A stretch of DNA of 64,000 nt from NCBI RefSeq assembly GCF_900113045.1, contig NZ_FONY01000024.1, positions 1-64,000 of the forward strand, in the 5' to 3' direction. Shown one piece after another: positions 29,201 through 37,066 of this stretch (position 1 is the stretch's first letter; the number at the start of each line of letters is the position of its first letter). Origin of the DNA: Thermoflexibacter ruber (GTDB lineage Bacteria; Bacteroidota; Bacteroidia; Cytophagales; Thermoflexibacteraceae). The position numbers were made by a program, and so were the translations under genes. Below the pieces are notes generated by a model. That model did no database searches. It had not been told where the DNA came from and was given only the letters and a program-made list of their open reading frames with translations.

Positions 29201-29623
29201 GGCATCGCTCCAATTACTAATCAGAAAGTAGTAGTACTAAGAAACCCCAAGCTAAGAGCAAGTAAAGCAGATATACTTAAAATCCTGATGAAATATTCCG
29301 TCCCTCAAATTGGCGAATTAGCCGTTGTAAATGAGGGTTCTCTTATAGGTTTCAAAGACATTGACCTTACAGGGATTGAACAGATTACGGTTTACTCAGG
29401 AAGCCAAGGAGCTGGTGGCACAGTAGAAGTAAGACAAGGAAGCCCTGATGGAAAACTCGTAGGAAGTATAATCGTAGAGGGAACGATGATGGGGCAGGCA
29501 AGTACCAAACTTAATGATATTGAATCAGGGAAAAAAGACCTTTATTTTGTGGTAAAAAATATCACTAATGGAGGTAATCAGCCTGCTTTTGGTATTAATA
29601 TCATAGAGTTCAAAGCAAAGTAA
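26240..29623 (+). CDS. ThuA / PQQ-dependent dehydrogenase / PKD / cytochrome c multidomain exported protein
   Basis: A 1127-residue periplasmic or surface protein. After a signal peptide come a ThuA-like domain (about 27-245; RILVFSKTKGFRHSSIPYG, GGGYVGIHAAADTEY), a glucose/sorbosone dehydrogenase-type six-bladed propeller (about 265-690; LALDPNF, CCHTGGSIAFDAKG, GCRNPYRISVD), a PKD domain (about 705-790; YEWDFDGKG, VTDSKG), a class I cytochrome c domain with heme motif Cys875-His879 (CKSCH), and a C-terminal CBM6-like beta domain (about 1000-1127). The dehydrogenase could pass electrons to the attached heme, making this a one-chain carbohydrate-oxidising module. The substrate is unknown. This architecture occurs in Bacteroidota and Planctomycetes. 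Possible -7 TATCTTTA lies at 26137-26144. Confidence 0.88.
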   Translation: MKKWTLKLLMLGLFLPFIMAWKPADTPRILVFSKTKGFRHSSIPYGQKAIMELGKQHGFAVDTTEDASKFNEANLKRYNAIVFLSTTMDVLDKFQQADFERYIQAGGGYVGIHAAADTEYDWAWYNKLVGGQFSGHPGNPNVRWGEMKVVDRKHSSTAHLPKTWKRNDEWYSYKNFNNNVKVLIDLDEKSYLKDNEKGLSMGKSHPIAWYHEYDGGRAWYTGGGHTNESFSEPEFLKHILEGIKYAMATKPLDYSKAYSKRPPEDNRFEMKVLGQNFNEPTEMAVFKDGRVMFLQRKGEIMLYEPKTNKIRQINKFNVWTKHEDGMMGLALDPNFEQNKWVYIYYSHPTESHNQLSRFEFNGDSILTSTEKVMLKVPTQRQECCHTGGSIAFDAKGLLYLSTGDNTNPFASDGFSPSDEREGRRPWDAQGSSANTNDLRGKILRIKPEPDGTYSIPDGNLFPKGDELGRPEIYVMGCRNPYRISVDKKTGFVYWGEVGPDAGQDSVGRGPKGHDEVNQAKKPGFFGWPMFVGNNKAYIKYDFAAKKSGEPFNAEKPMNTSPNNTGHKQLPPAQKAFIWYPYGPSPEFPIVNVPSGSGGRNAMAGQVFYSDEYQKTENTFPDYYDGKLFIYEWMRGWVLVVTMDKNGDLVSIEPFMGNTRFNNPMDMQFGADGSLYILEYGSKWFAANEEARLIKINFNAGNRKPLVKLSASKTVGALPLQVKFSSEGTLDYDEDALKYEWDFDGKGAKSTEANPTFTYEKAGIYTATLTVTDSKGASTTQSIEIKAGNDVPEVEIAMEGNSSFYFENKPIKYEVKVKDKEDGSTADGKIKPEEVAVTVNFLQQGYDLTKVAQGHQVASEITGFIVGKRLMDESTCKSCHQLNSKSIGPSYMQVAERYKKADAKVISMLATKIIKGGGGSWGEQAMSAHPNFSEEQAGEMVKYILSLGDEKKKDIKPSKGELTLNEHVGKGDQGVYFVSAAYTDRGANGIAPITNQKVVVLRNPKLRASKADILKILMKYSVPQIGELAVVNEGSLIGFKDIDLTGIEQITVYSGSQGAGGTVEVRQGSPDGKLVGSIIVEGTMMGQASTKLNDIESGKKDLYFVVKNITNGGNQPAFGINIIEFKAK

Positions 29624-29690
29624 AAAAGTTTATCCTTGTAGCACCACAAATAATTTCATTTTTTTAGATTGTTTTGTAGCTGAAGTAAAA

Positions 29691-29728
29691 GAGGCTATCC
29701 AATTTTTTGGGTAGCCTCTCCTTTTTTT
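29691..29728 (+). terminator. Rho-independent terminator
   Basis: GAGGCTATCCA, a T-rich loop and TGGGTAGCCTC form an 11-bp stem with one wobble pair, directly followed by TCCTTTTTTT. It ends the transcript of the large ThuA/PQQ gene. This is the most canonical terminator in the window. Confidence 0.85.
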
Positions 29729-29817
29729 GAACTTTGTTGTCTTTTTAAACGTAAATAAATTAGACTGTTCTATTTACCCCCTCAGATACTATTTTATTCT
29801 TGTAGATTTATCTTGAT

Positions 29818-30369
29818 ATGAAATTAACACTGAATGTAACTGCACCTTCTTTTCACTTAGAAGATGTTTTTGAAAGGAGCATTAATTTAGCTGAATATAA
29901 AGGTAAAAAAGTAATGATAGCATTTTTTAGGCATGTGGGCTGTCCTTTCTGCAACTTTCGAGTACATACCTTGACCAAGGCTCACGAAATATTAAAAGCA
30001 AAAAATCTGGAAATGATTTTCTTTTTTGAGTCAAGTAAAACGCTGATTCTCAAAAGTTCTTTTCACAAAGACGTTTCCCCCATTCCTATCATTGCCGACC
30101 CTGAGAAAAAGTGGTACAGCATCTATGGCTTAGAGCAATCTGCTCTCAAGTCTGCTTATAGCCACTTGACTATGTTTATCCAAACAGCTATCAAAGCTAA
30201 ACTCAAAGGACTTCCTGTACATGCCATGGCAGGAGGCGAATCTATCAATACCATGCCTGCGGAGTTTTTATTAGATGAAAACTTAATCATCAGGAAATTG
30301 CATTACGCCCAGCACCTCAACGACCGCATGTCCATAGATGCTGTTATGGAATTTGCAGAAAATAGATAG
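29818..30369 (+). CDS. AhpC/TSA-type peroxiredoxin-like protein
   Basis: A 183-residue thioredoxin-fold protein. The opening LNVTAPSFHLEDVFERSINL and KKVMIAFFRHVGCPFCNFRV follow the redoxin/AhpC-TSA pattern. Cys42 and Cys45 make a CPFC motif, which resembles the PRXL2/FAM213-like branch (redox-active CxxC) rather than classical 2-Cys peroxiredoxins. It lacks a signal peptide, so it should act in the cytoplasm, reducing peroxides or protein disulfides. It is convergent with the TPR kinase gene with a gap of only 7 bases. Confidence 0.82.
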   Translation: MKLTLNVTAPSFHLEDVFERSINLAEYKGKKVMIAFFRHVGCPFCNFRVHTLTKAHEILKAKNLEMIFFFESSKTLILKSSFHKDVSPIPIIADPEKKWYSIYGLEQSALKSAYSHLTMFIQTAIKAKLKGLPVHAMAGGESINTMPAEFLLDENLIIRKLHYAQHLNDRMSIDAVMEFAENR

Positions 30370-30376
30370 GCTTAAT

Positions 30377-32341
30377 TTACTTAGGCAAAGTGAAGTAAAA
30401 AGTGCTTCCTTTGCCTACTTGACTCTCCACCCAAATCTGTCCTCCGTTTTTCTCTACAAAATCTTTGCAAAGCATTAGCCCTAAGCCTGTGCCTTTCTCC
30501 TCGTCTGTACCTTTGGTGCTTGTAACCGCAGGGGTAAATAGTTTATGGAGTTTCTCCTCTGCCATGCCTACGCCTGTATCGCTTACAGCTATTTTTACAA
30601 AATCTTGCCCTGCTTCTGCTTTTATACTTACTTTCCCTTCTTGTGAAGTAAATTTTAAGGCATTACTCAGCAGATTTCTTAAAATCAGCTTTACATGGTC
30701 TATGTCAGCGTTTACTTTGGTAAGTGCCATTACTTGATTGGACAAGTCAATATTTTTATTTTTAGCAATTTCTGATAATAGATTTACATTTTCCTGAGCA
30801 ATTTCTTGCAAATCAAAAACTTGGGGAGTAGCTTTTATTCCCTGCATCTGACTATTTGCCCATACTAAGAGATTATGTAAAGTAAAGTGCAAACTCTCGA
30901 CACTTGCTTTGAGCTTGTTGGAGTAAAGCAAAAATTCTTCTTGGCTGATATTGCCGTATTCCAATAGTTGTAAGAGGCTAATCAATGCTCCAATAGGATT
31001 GCGGAGGTCATGCCCTATGATAGCAAAAAGTTTGTCTTTGGTAGCGTTCAGTGCTTTTAGGTCTTGGCTTTGTTGGTCTAACTTAATATTAGTTTGGGTA
31101 AGGGTTTCGTTAATCTGCTCTATCTCTTCTTTTTGCTGGAGAATTTCCTCAGTTTTTTCTCTGATTTCTTGGTGAGCAATTTTTAACTTGCCAAGTGCTT
31201 TTCTGATTTTACGCTTACTCCTTTGTATTAAAAAAGCAATAATGGCTAAGGCAACAAGCCCACCTAAAGCAGAAAAAATCCATAGCCTATCTTCTTTTAC
31301 TTTGGCTTTGAGCAATTGGATTTCTTTTTCTTTGCGTTCTGCCTCAAAAGTGCTTTCTAACTGATTGAGTTTCTTGGTTGTATTTTCGTTAAAAAGAGAA
31401 TCATGTAGAGCAAAGAATTTTTTGTGAAACTCTATGGCAAGGTAGGGCTTTTCTAAACGCTCTGCTACTTTTGCCATGAGTTGGTAGGCTTGGCGAAGTT
31501 CAGAACGCAAGCGGAAGACCTCAGCCGTTTTAATAGATTCAGATAGAGCTACTTGTGCCTGCACAAAATCTTCTTGGTCTATGTACGCATTGCTTATCCG
31601 ATTCAAGCAGGCTACTATCAAGGCTCTGCTATTGGTTTCTTTACCCAAGTCTAAGGCAGTTCTCCAAGCCTCAATAGCTTCTTTGTATTTTTTCTGTGCA
31701 TACCACAAATCTCCTTGATTCCGATAAGCAAAACCTGCGTAGTACTGATTACCCAAATTTTTGTTTGCTTCTAAGGCTTTCTCGATATAACCTTGTGCAA
31801 GTGCATAGTCCTTTGCTTTTAGACTGGTAAAAGCCAAATTGTTGTAGCATCTGACTATGCCAGAGAGATTATTTTCTGAAATCTGTATGGCTAAGGCTTT
31901 TTCAAAATACTCTAAGGAAAGTTTGTATTTCTCCTGCTCGTTGTAGATAGCGGCAATATTATTAAGCACCTCTGCCTTAGTCTGAATACTGCCTATTTTA
32001 TCTAATAAGTTAAGTGCTTCTTGGCTGATGGTGAAAGCTTTATCTATGTCGCCTTGTCGATAATACAGCCAGCCCAAGCTGGCTTGCAGATTTGCATATC
32101 CTTGCTCATAGCCTATTTTCTTGGCTACTTCTAAGGCATCAGAGGCAAGAGATAGGGCTTTGGTAGGATTGCTTTCAAATATCTCTTTGATAGTTTTATT
32201 CGTCAAATTGACAAAAGCTGTATCTTTAGGAATACTCGCTAAAGCATTTAAAAGGCTATCCGTTTCACTTCTTCCATAGCTTAGAGTAGAGGAAAAAAGG
32301 AAAATTGTTGATATGAATGTTGCAATAATAGAAAATCTCAT
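30377..32341 (-). CDS. TPR-domain sensor histidine kinase
   Basis: A 654-residue membrane kinase: signal peptide (1-23), about seven TPRs facing the periplasm (residues about 30-330), one membrane segment (about 350-372, IFSALGGLVALAIIAFLI), a coiled coil, HisKA with His444 in IIGHDLRNPIGA, and an HATPase domain (NLLSNALKFTS, DTGVGMAEEKL, GTGLGLMLCKDFV). It is a common Bacteroidota sensor layout, detecting a periplasmic protein or peptide through TPRs. There is no receiver domain and no response regulator next to it, so it is an orphan kinase. Confidence 0.92.
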   Translation of the reverse strand: MRFSIIATFISTIFLFSSTLSYGRSETDSLLNALASIPKDTAFVNLTNKTIKEIFESNPTKALSLASDALEVAKKIGYEQGYANLQASLGWLYYRQGDIDKAFTISQEALNLLDKIGSIQTKAEVLNNIAAIYNEQEKYKLSLEYFEKALAIQISENNLSGIVRCYNNLAFTSLKAKDYALAQGYIEKALEANKNLGNQYYAGFAYRNQGDLWYAQKKYKEAIEAWRTALDLGKETNSRALIVACLNRISNAYIDQEDFVQAQVALSESIKTAEVFRLRSELRQAYQLMAKVAERLEKPYLAIEFHKKFFALHDSLFNENTTKKLNQLESTFEAERKEKEIQLLKAKVKEDRLWIFSALGGLVALAIIAFLIQRSKRKIRKALGKLKIAHQEIREKTEEILQQKEEIEQINETLTQTNIKLDQQSQDLKALNATKDKLFAIIGHDLRNPIGALISLLQLLEYGNISQEEFLLYSNKLKASVESLHFTLHNLLVWANSQMQGIKATPQVFDLQEIAQENVNLLSEIAKNKNIDLSNQVMALTKVNADIDHVKLILRNLLSNALKFTSQEGKVSIKAEAGQDFVKIAVSDTGVGMAEEKLHKLFTPAVTSTKGTDEEKGTGLGLMLCKDFVEKNGGQIWVESQVGKGSTFYFTLPK

Positions 32342-32572
32342 TGGAAAGTTCAGTTCTCAGAAGGCAATATAGTAAAAAACGCATTACTTAGTAAAAAAGT
32401 GTAAAAAAATATCCTAACAGTAAAATTTTTGTAGCTGATAATTGGTTATATTTTACTTTTCTCCTCTTTTATGTACTTAGGAAAGTTAGTTTCAAAAAAT
32501 CATCAAGTACTGACATTCAAGAAAAAAACTGTTCTTTGACTGTAGTTCCTAATTTTTTCCAATTTCACAGAT
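32342..32572. other. AT-rich flank left of the MITE-like element
   Basis: This is the upstream region of the minus-strand TPR kinase gene. It holds no open frame or repeat that I can support, and no exact TAnnTTTG on the minus strand. Confidence 0.4.
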
Positions 32573-32852
32573 AAAACTAATTGGTTCTTTGACGCTTTTT
32601 GTCGAGTTAGCCAATGAACAATACTATATGTAACTTTAAGCCCGTAGGGCTATCATCTTTGTAGAAAAGAGTAAGCTCAAGCAACACAGAGCAACACCGT
32701 AGGCGTGAAATATGCCACCGCTATACGGTTTTATATGGGTATATTCATTATTTGCTACAAAAATAGCACACCTACGGTATTAGTCAATGGCAGACTAAAG
32801 TCCACTGCTTACATAGTTTTATACAGAAAGCGTCAGAGAACCAACTAATTTT
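32573..32852. mobile_element. MITE-like element with 30-bp terminal inverted repeats
   Basis: The left end (32573-32602) and right end (32823-32852) are inverted repeats of 30 bases with about five mismatches; the shared core includes TTGGTTCT and TGACGCTTT. The 280-bp body has nested inverted repeats: AGCCCGTAGGGCT (32639-32651), TTTGTAG/CTACAAA (32658-32664 and 32755-32761) and ACCGTAGGCGTG/CACACCTACGGT (32696-32707 and 32767-32778). No protein is encoded. This is what a miniature inverted-repeat element mobilised in trans would look like. The element fills half of the gap before the cellulase gene. No clear target duplication was found. Confidence 0.65.
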
Positions 32853-32901
32853 CTCAGCTAAAAGATAAAATAGATGTTAAAAAAATTAAGCTATCTAAAA
32901 T

Positions 32902-34629
32902 ATGAAAACTACTTTTTTTTACTCATTTGTATTGTTTTTACTGCTGCATTGTTCGTGTGGCTCGCAGGTACTCAGTCAAAATTTTGAAGTGCAAGGCACA
33001 AAAATCTTAGACCCAGAAGGCAAAGAGTTTGTTATCAAAGGGATTAATGTCAATGGACCGCACTGGCCTTGGAGCCGCCCTACTGTACCTGATGCAGATT
33101 TGATGACTAAGGTTTGGAAATTTAACACGGTAAGAATCAACTTTTTCCCAAGTTTGGCTACTAACGGCTGCTGCCGCAATAACAATACTAATACCGACCA
33201 AATCATTACTACTTTTACTTCCCGCAAGGTCGTGGCTATCCTTGAAAACCATGATTTTACAGGAAAATATCCCAACGATGCCGAGTTAGAAAACTTGAAA
33301 AATTGGTGGACAGACTTAGCCAATAAATACAAAAATAATACCTATGTGTGGTTCAACATTATGAACGAACCTGGGAGCGGGGGTGTAGCCCCTGAGCGTT
33401 GGAAAGAAACCCACGAAGCAGTAGTGAAAGCCATCAGAGCCACAGGAGCAAACAACATCATCGTCCTTGACGGGCATCAGTTTGGGCAAGAAAGCGGATA
33501 CAAAGACCCTAAAAATAGTGCTATTCTGACCTTCGGGCAGTATTTTGTCCAAAATTATAAAAACATTACCTTCTCTCTGCATCTCTACGGTGAGTGGATT
33601 TACGGACAAGAAAGATTAACAAGATATATAGACGATGTTTTGGCAAAAGGGCTTTCCATTCACTTAGGCGAGTACGGTACAGCAGATAACTACTCTAAGG
33701 CTGTGGCAGTAGATATTTTTAAGGTTGCCCCACCAAAGAAGATAGGGCGAATTGCTTGGCAGTGGACAGGGGAGGATGCGCACAAACTTACCCAGAACTC
33801 TGGGGCTTGGGCAATCAATAAAACCGACGGAAGCAAGCCCACAAACTTGTCTTTTGTAGGAAACTTGATTTGGAAAGACAATCACGAGCTGGCTTTTACC
33901 AATGAGGATTTTACCCTTTCTGCCCCTTGGCTATCCAATGGAAGTTTTGAAAGCAACTTAGATGAGTGGATAAATTTTGGCGGGGCAGAGGTAGAAAATA
34001 GCCCTCCTCACTTGGTCAGAGGACAAAAATCGGTGCGGATTAATAGCGGTAGCGCAAGCGGATGCGGGCAACCTATTTATTTACACCCAGATACAGAGTA
34101 TGTCTTTACTGCTTGGGGAAAAAATAACCGCACTCCTACTACTTCTTCGGATATTGCAGTACGCTACAAGACCCCCACAGGCACAGAAACCGTACAAGTC
34201 CTTAATTTTACTGAAACAAGTTTTACACAAAAGAAAAGAGAATTTAAAACTCCACCTCAGCTTGTAGAGGCATTTTTATTCATCTACAAAAACGACCCCA
34301 ATGTTATCTTTTATGCAGATGAAATTCAGCTACTTACTACGGCAGAAGCGAGCCAAGTTACTTCGATAGAGGACGAACGCTTTGCTCAGTTTTTTCAGGC
34401 ATTTCCCAATCCCGCTACCGATATGTTGCATATCAAATATTCCTTGCCCTCTACATCTATTGAGCAGGTCTATCTCATGGATTCTGTTGGAAAAATCATT
34501 TTCCCAAGCATGGAAAAAGCTGACCAACAGGAGATAAACATCAAACTTGACCAAGTAGGCAAAGGTGCATACATTTTGCTAATTAGGACTGATAAAGCCG
34601 TATTTAGGAAAAAAGTAATCATACAATGA
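32902..34629 (+). CDS. GH5 family glycoside hydrolase (cellulase-like) with T9SS sorting domain
   Basis: A 575-residue secreted enzyme. After a signal peptide the (beta/alpha)8 domain (about 25-330) shows the GH5 landmarks: GINVNGPHWPW, acid/base Glu156 in FNIMNEPG, SLHLYGEW and nucleophile Glu257 in LGEYG. A carbohydrate-binding, CBM4/9-like jelly roll follows (about 350-478, LSNGSFESNLDEWINFGG). The last ~85 residues are a type A T9SS sorting domain (FPNPATDMLHIKYSLP ... GKGAYILLIRTDKAVFRKK). It should be exported by the Sec pathway, then moved across the outer membrane by T9SS. It likely hydrolyses a beta-glucan or mannan. A cysteine after the hydrophobic segment makes a lipoprotein signal conceivable but less likely. 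Confidence 0.92.
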   Translation: MKTTFFYSFVLFLLLHCSCGSQVLSQNFEVQGTKILDPEGKEFVIKGINVNGPHWPWSRPTVPDADLMTKVWKFNTVRINFFPSLATNGCCRNNNTNTDQIITTFTSRKVVAILENHDFTGKYPNDAELENLKNWWTDLANKYKNNTYVWFNIMNEPGSGGVAPERWKETHEAVVKAIRATGANNIIVLDGHQFGQESGYKDPKNSAILTFGQYFVQNYKNITFSLHLYGEWIYGQERLTRYIDDVLAKGLSIHLGEYGTADNYSKAVAVDIFKVAPPKKIGRIAWQWTGEDAHKLTQNSGAWAINKTDGSKPTNLSFVGNLIWKDNHELAFTNEDFTLSAPWLSNGSFESNLDEWINFGGAEVENSPPHLVRGQKSVRINSGSASGCGQPIYLHPDTEYVFTAWGKNNRTPTTSSDIAVRYKTPTGTETVQVLNFTETSFTQKKREFKTPPQLVEAFLFIYKNDPNVIFYADEIQLLTTAEASQVTSIEDERFAQFFQAFPNPATDMLHIKYSLPSTSIEQVYLMDSVGKIIFPSMEKADQQEINIKLDQVGKGAYILLIRTDKAVFRKKVIIQ

Positions 34630-34643
34630 CCGACTCAATTTAC

Positions 34644-34672
34644 ACCTGACAGGTTTGCGAAACCTGTCGGGT
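34644..34672. repeat. CCTGACAGGTTT-type palindrome
   Basis: ACCTGACAGGTTT and AAACCTGTCGGGT are separated by three bases and pair with one wobble. It lies 15 bases after the cellulase stop and may serve as its terminator. The same sequence family recurs at 52853, 54862 and 55866. Confidence 0.75.
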
Positions 34673-34748
34673 ATGAGTATAAACAAAATTTTACTGAAAT
34701 AAAACCTCAAAATTTGATAACAATTTGAAAAAAGAGTAGTTAATTTAA

Positions 34749-34854
34749 AGGTCAATTGAAAACCAAGGCAAAGTTGTTGCATTTTAAATTTGTAGCTACC
34801 AATTCTGCATAGACGAGCAACTTTTTGTAACTTTGCAGGTCAATTCTAAACCAA
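34749..34854 (+). promoter_or_regulatory. Promoter region of the GHMP kinase with paired direct repeats
   Basis: Two exact -7 matches lie here, TAAATTTG (34785-34792) and TAACTTTG (34828-34835). An 18-base direct repeat with two mismatches, AGGTCAATT-NN-AAACCAA, occurs at 34749-34766 and again at 34837-34854, the second copy right over the expected start site of the second promoter. The repeats may be operators. Confidence 0.5.
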
Positions 34855-34921
34855 ACAAATATAACTTCTTGATAATAAGTTATTTTTAGGCATTGATACT
34901 ATCAATTTACTCATTTAAAAA

Positions 34922-35851
34922 ATGCAAGATTATTACGGCAATGGTAAACTGCTTTTAAGCGGTGAATATTACGTGTTAGATGGTGCATTGGCTTTGGCAC
35001 TCCCAACAAACAAAGGTCAAAGATTACATGTAACTTACTTTCCCTCAGAACATAAGGTACTGCATTGGAAAAGTTATGATGACAAAGGCAATTTATGGTT
35101 TGAAGCAAGATTTGATGTGGAAAACTTCGAGTGCCTTGACCGTTTTGTATCTCAGAGGTCTATTCTTTTACAAAAAATTCTTCGCAAAGCCCGCAAGTTA
35201 GCATCTAATTTCTTGAAAGGTAGGGAGTATGTATTGGTAGAAACTTTTTTAGAGTTTCCTATCGTTTGGGGCTTAGGCAGTAGCTCAACCCTCATTCACA
35301 ATATAGCCACTTGGGCAGGTATTAATCCGTTTGAGTTGCTTTTTACTACGGTAGGTGGCTCAGGGTATGATGTAGCCTGCGCCCAAGCCAACAAGCCCAT
35401 TTTGTATCAAAAAGCAGGAGATATGCCTAAGACACAAGTAGTTGAGTTTAATCCTCCTTTCAAAGATAAGTTATATTTTGTTTACTTAGGTAAAAAGCAA
35501 AGCTCTCAAGAAGGCATAGAATACTATCGTTCCCTAATTCACCAGCAAAAAGAAACATTGGTCAAACAGCTAAGTGAAATTACACAAGAGATGCTAAAGA
35601 CACAAAGTTTAGATGAATTTGATGCGCTACTTCGTAAACATGAGGAGTTAATTTCCGAAAGTTTGAAGATGGAGAGAGTAAAAAATTTGTATTTTTCAGA
35701 CTTTTGGGGCGAGGTAAAGTCCTTAGGAGCATGGGGAGGCGACTTTGTGCTGGCAACAAGTAAAAAAACGAAGGAAGAAACCCAAAATTATTTTAAAAAT
35801 AAAGGTTTTGAGGTTGTTATTCCTTACAATGAGTTGATTAAGAATGAGTAA
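34922..35851 (+). CDS. GYDIA-family GHMP kinase (mevalonate kinase-like)
   Basis: A 309-residue small-molecule kinase of the GHMP superfamily. It shows the substrate/opening motif GKLLLSGEYYVLDGALALA, the glycine-rich ATP loop WGLGSSSTLIHNIA, and GGSGYDVACAQA, the signature after which the Bacteroidota GYDIA subfamily is named (here GYDVA). Mevalonate-kinase or phosphomevalonate-kinase activity has been assumed for the family because it replaces known enzymes in Bacteroidota with a mevalonate pathway; this is not proven by sequence. Its stop overlaps the next gene by 8 bases. Confidence 0.88.
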   Translation: MQDYYGNGKLLLSGEYYVLDGALALALPTNKGQRLHVTYFPSEHKVLHWKSYDDKGNLWFEARFDVENFECLDRFVSQRSILLQKILRKARKLASNFLKGREYVLVETFLEFPIVWGLGSSSTLIHNIATWAGINPFELLFTTVGGSGYDVACAQANKPILYQKAGDMPKTQVVEFNPPFKDKLYFVYLGKKQSSQEGIEYYRSLIHQQKETLVKQLSEITQEMLKTQSLDEFDALLRKHEELISESLKMERVKNLYFSDFWGEVKSLGAWGGDFVLATSKKTKEETQNYFKNKGFEVVIPYNELIKNE

Positions 35852-36854
35852 AAAATTGCTTATTCCCTTTTTAGTATTGTTATTTTTTGTTTTTATTCTT
35901 TTTTTGCGGAAACAAAATGAGTTATACCGCCTTCATCAATCTATGAGGCAAGGAAAAATAACTCAGCGTCAAGGAGTGATAGATAGTATTGATTTTCTTT
36001 TTAAAAAAAATTACATCATCTTAAAACTTATTGATACTTGTTTTTCCAAAGCTACCTCTCTTTCAAAACCCAATTCCTATTACTACTTTATTTTTGATAC
36101 GGGAAGTCCGACTTATTTTTCTAAAAGTCTTATTACCAAATTAGGCTTAGAACAAATAAGTAATTTTACTATCCAAGACGACAGAGGGGCTAAGAGAAAC
36201 TTACCTTTTTACATTACAAATATTGCACTACAAAACTCAGATTTTCAAGATATTGTGGTTGGAGAAATGTCCCAAAATATTACTTTGGATAGCATGCTCA
36301 TCAGCGGTATTATTGGGGCTAATCTCATGCAACATTGTGCTTGGCAAATAGACTACAAGCAACAAAAAATTTATTTTGCCAATAAAGTAGAAGCGTTTTC
36401 TATGCCAACAGAAAACTATCCTATTCCATTCATTCGCAATATTTTTAGAATTCCTTGTATCTATCTTATGCTCAACCAGTTCCCAAGACGTCCTGTGGCT
36501 TTGCTAAGTACAGGAAGTCCCCAAGCAATCAGTTTGAACTATATTTTCAAAAGTTTGCATCGCTCTATGAAATATTTAGGAAGGGAAGTAGATACTGTGC
36601 TTGTCAATGTGGCTCATCAAGGAAATATCTTGCCTTCCATCTACGAGTTTGCCAATACCAATGATACACTCATTGTAGGAAAGGCAAGGGAGTTGGCTAT
36701 CAGTGACTTAACTGCCAATGGTGTTCCTACTATCTTCCAATCGACTTTGCAAAACCGCTTAGGAAATGAATTTTTAAAGTTTTATATCCTAACGATAGAC
36801 TGGCAAAATCGCAAACTTTGGCTGGGCAAAAAGAAAAGCGAGATGAGTCCTTAA
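35844..36854 (+). CDS. Membrane-anchored retropepsin-like aspartic protease
   Basis: A 336-residue protein with an N-terminal membrane anchor (residues about 5-22). The first lobe carries FIFDTGSPTYFSKSLITKLGL with Asp85, the DTG(S) motif of retropepsin/pepsin-like proteases, and further on IIGANLMQHCAWQIDYKQQKIYF. A second lobe repeats the layout but has LLSTGSPQAISLNYIF, where serine (about residue 222) replaces the aspartate. A classic two-lobe aspartic protease needs both, so it either works as a dimer of first lobes, or is inactive. It is translationally coupled to the GHMP kinase (8-base overlap), an odd partner. Confidence 0.75.
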   Translation: MSKKLLIPFLVLLFFVFILFLRKQNELYRLHQSMRQGKITQRQGVIDSIDFLFKKNYIILKLIDTCFSKATSLSKPNSYYYFIFDTGSPTYFSKSLITKLGLEQISNFTIQDDRGAKRNLPFYITNIALQNSDFQDIVVGEMSQNITLDSMLISGIIGANLMQHCAWQIDYKQQKIYFANKVEAFSMPTENYPIPFIRNIFRIPCIYLMLNQFPRRPVALLSTGSPQAISLNYIFKSLHRSMKYLGREVDTVLVNVAHQGNILPSIYEFANTNDTLIVGKARELAISDLTANGVPTIFQSTLQNRLGNEFLKFYILTIDWQNRKLWLGKKKSEMSP

Positions 36855-36868
36855 CAGAACATCTCACT

Positions 36869-36876
36869 TAACTTTG
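36869..36876 (+). promoter_or_regulatory. -7 box TAACTTTG before the lipoprotein/T9SS plug pair
   Basis: An exact TAnnTTTG match just after the protease stop. If used, it gives a leader of about 185 bases before the small lipoprotein gene at 37067. Confidence 0.35.
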
Positions 36877-37066
36877 CGACTAACCCTCTGTGAAAATATA
36901 CTCTTCTTAGAAAGCTAAATTTATAGCAATATACAAAATTTATTTCAAAATGTTAGCTATTTAAGCTACTTTTTATACGATAGATTCTTATGTTTTAGCC
37001 AACTGCTAATAGAATGGTTCAAACTTTGTGCTTTGTCTTTCTGCTCACATTAAAAAGAAATATCTT

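Noticed and set aside
32573-32852. CRISPR array or riboswitch as explanation of the repeats
   Set aside because: The repeats are inverted and nested, not evenly spaced direct repeats, and no conserved riboswitch core was recognised.
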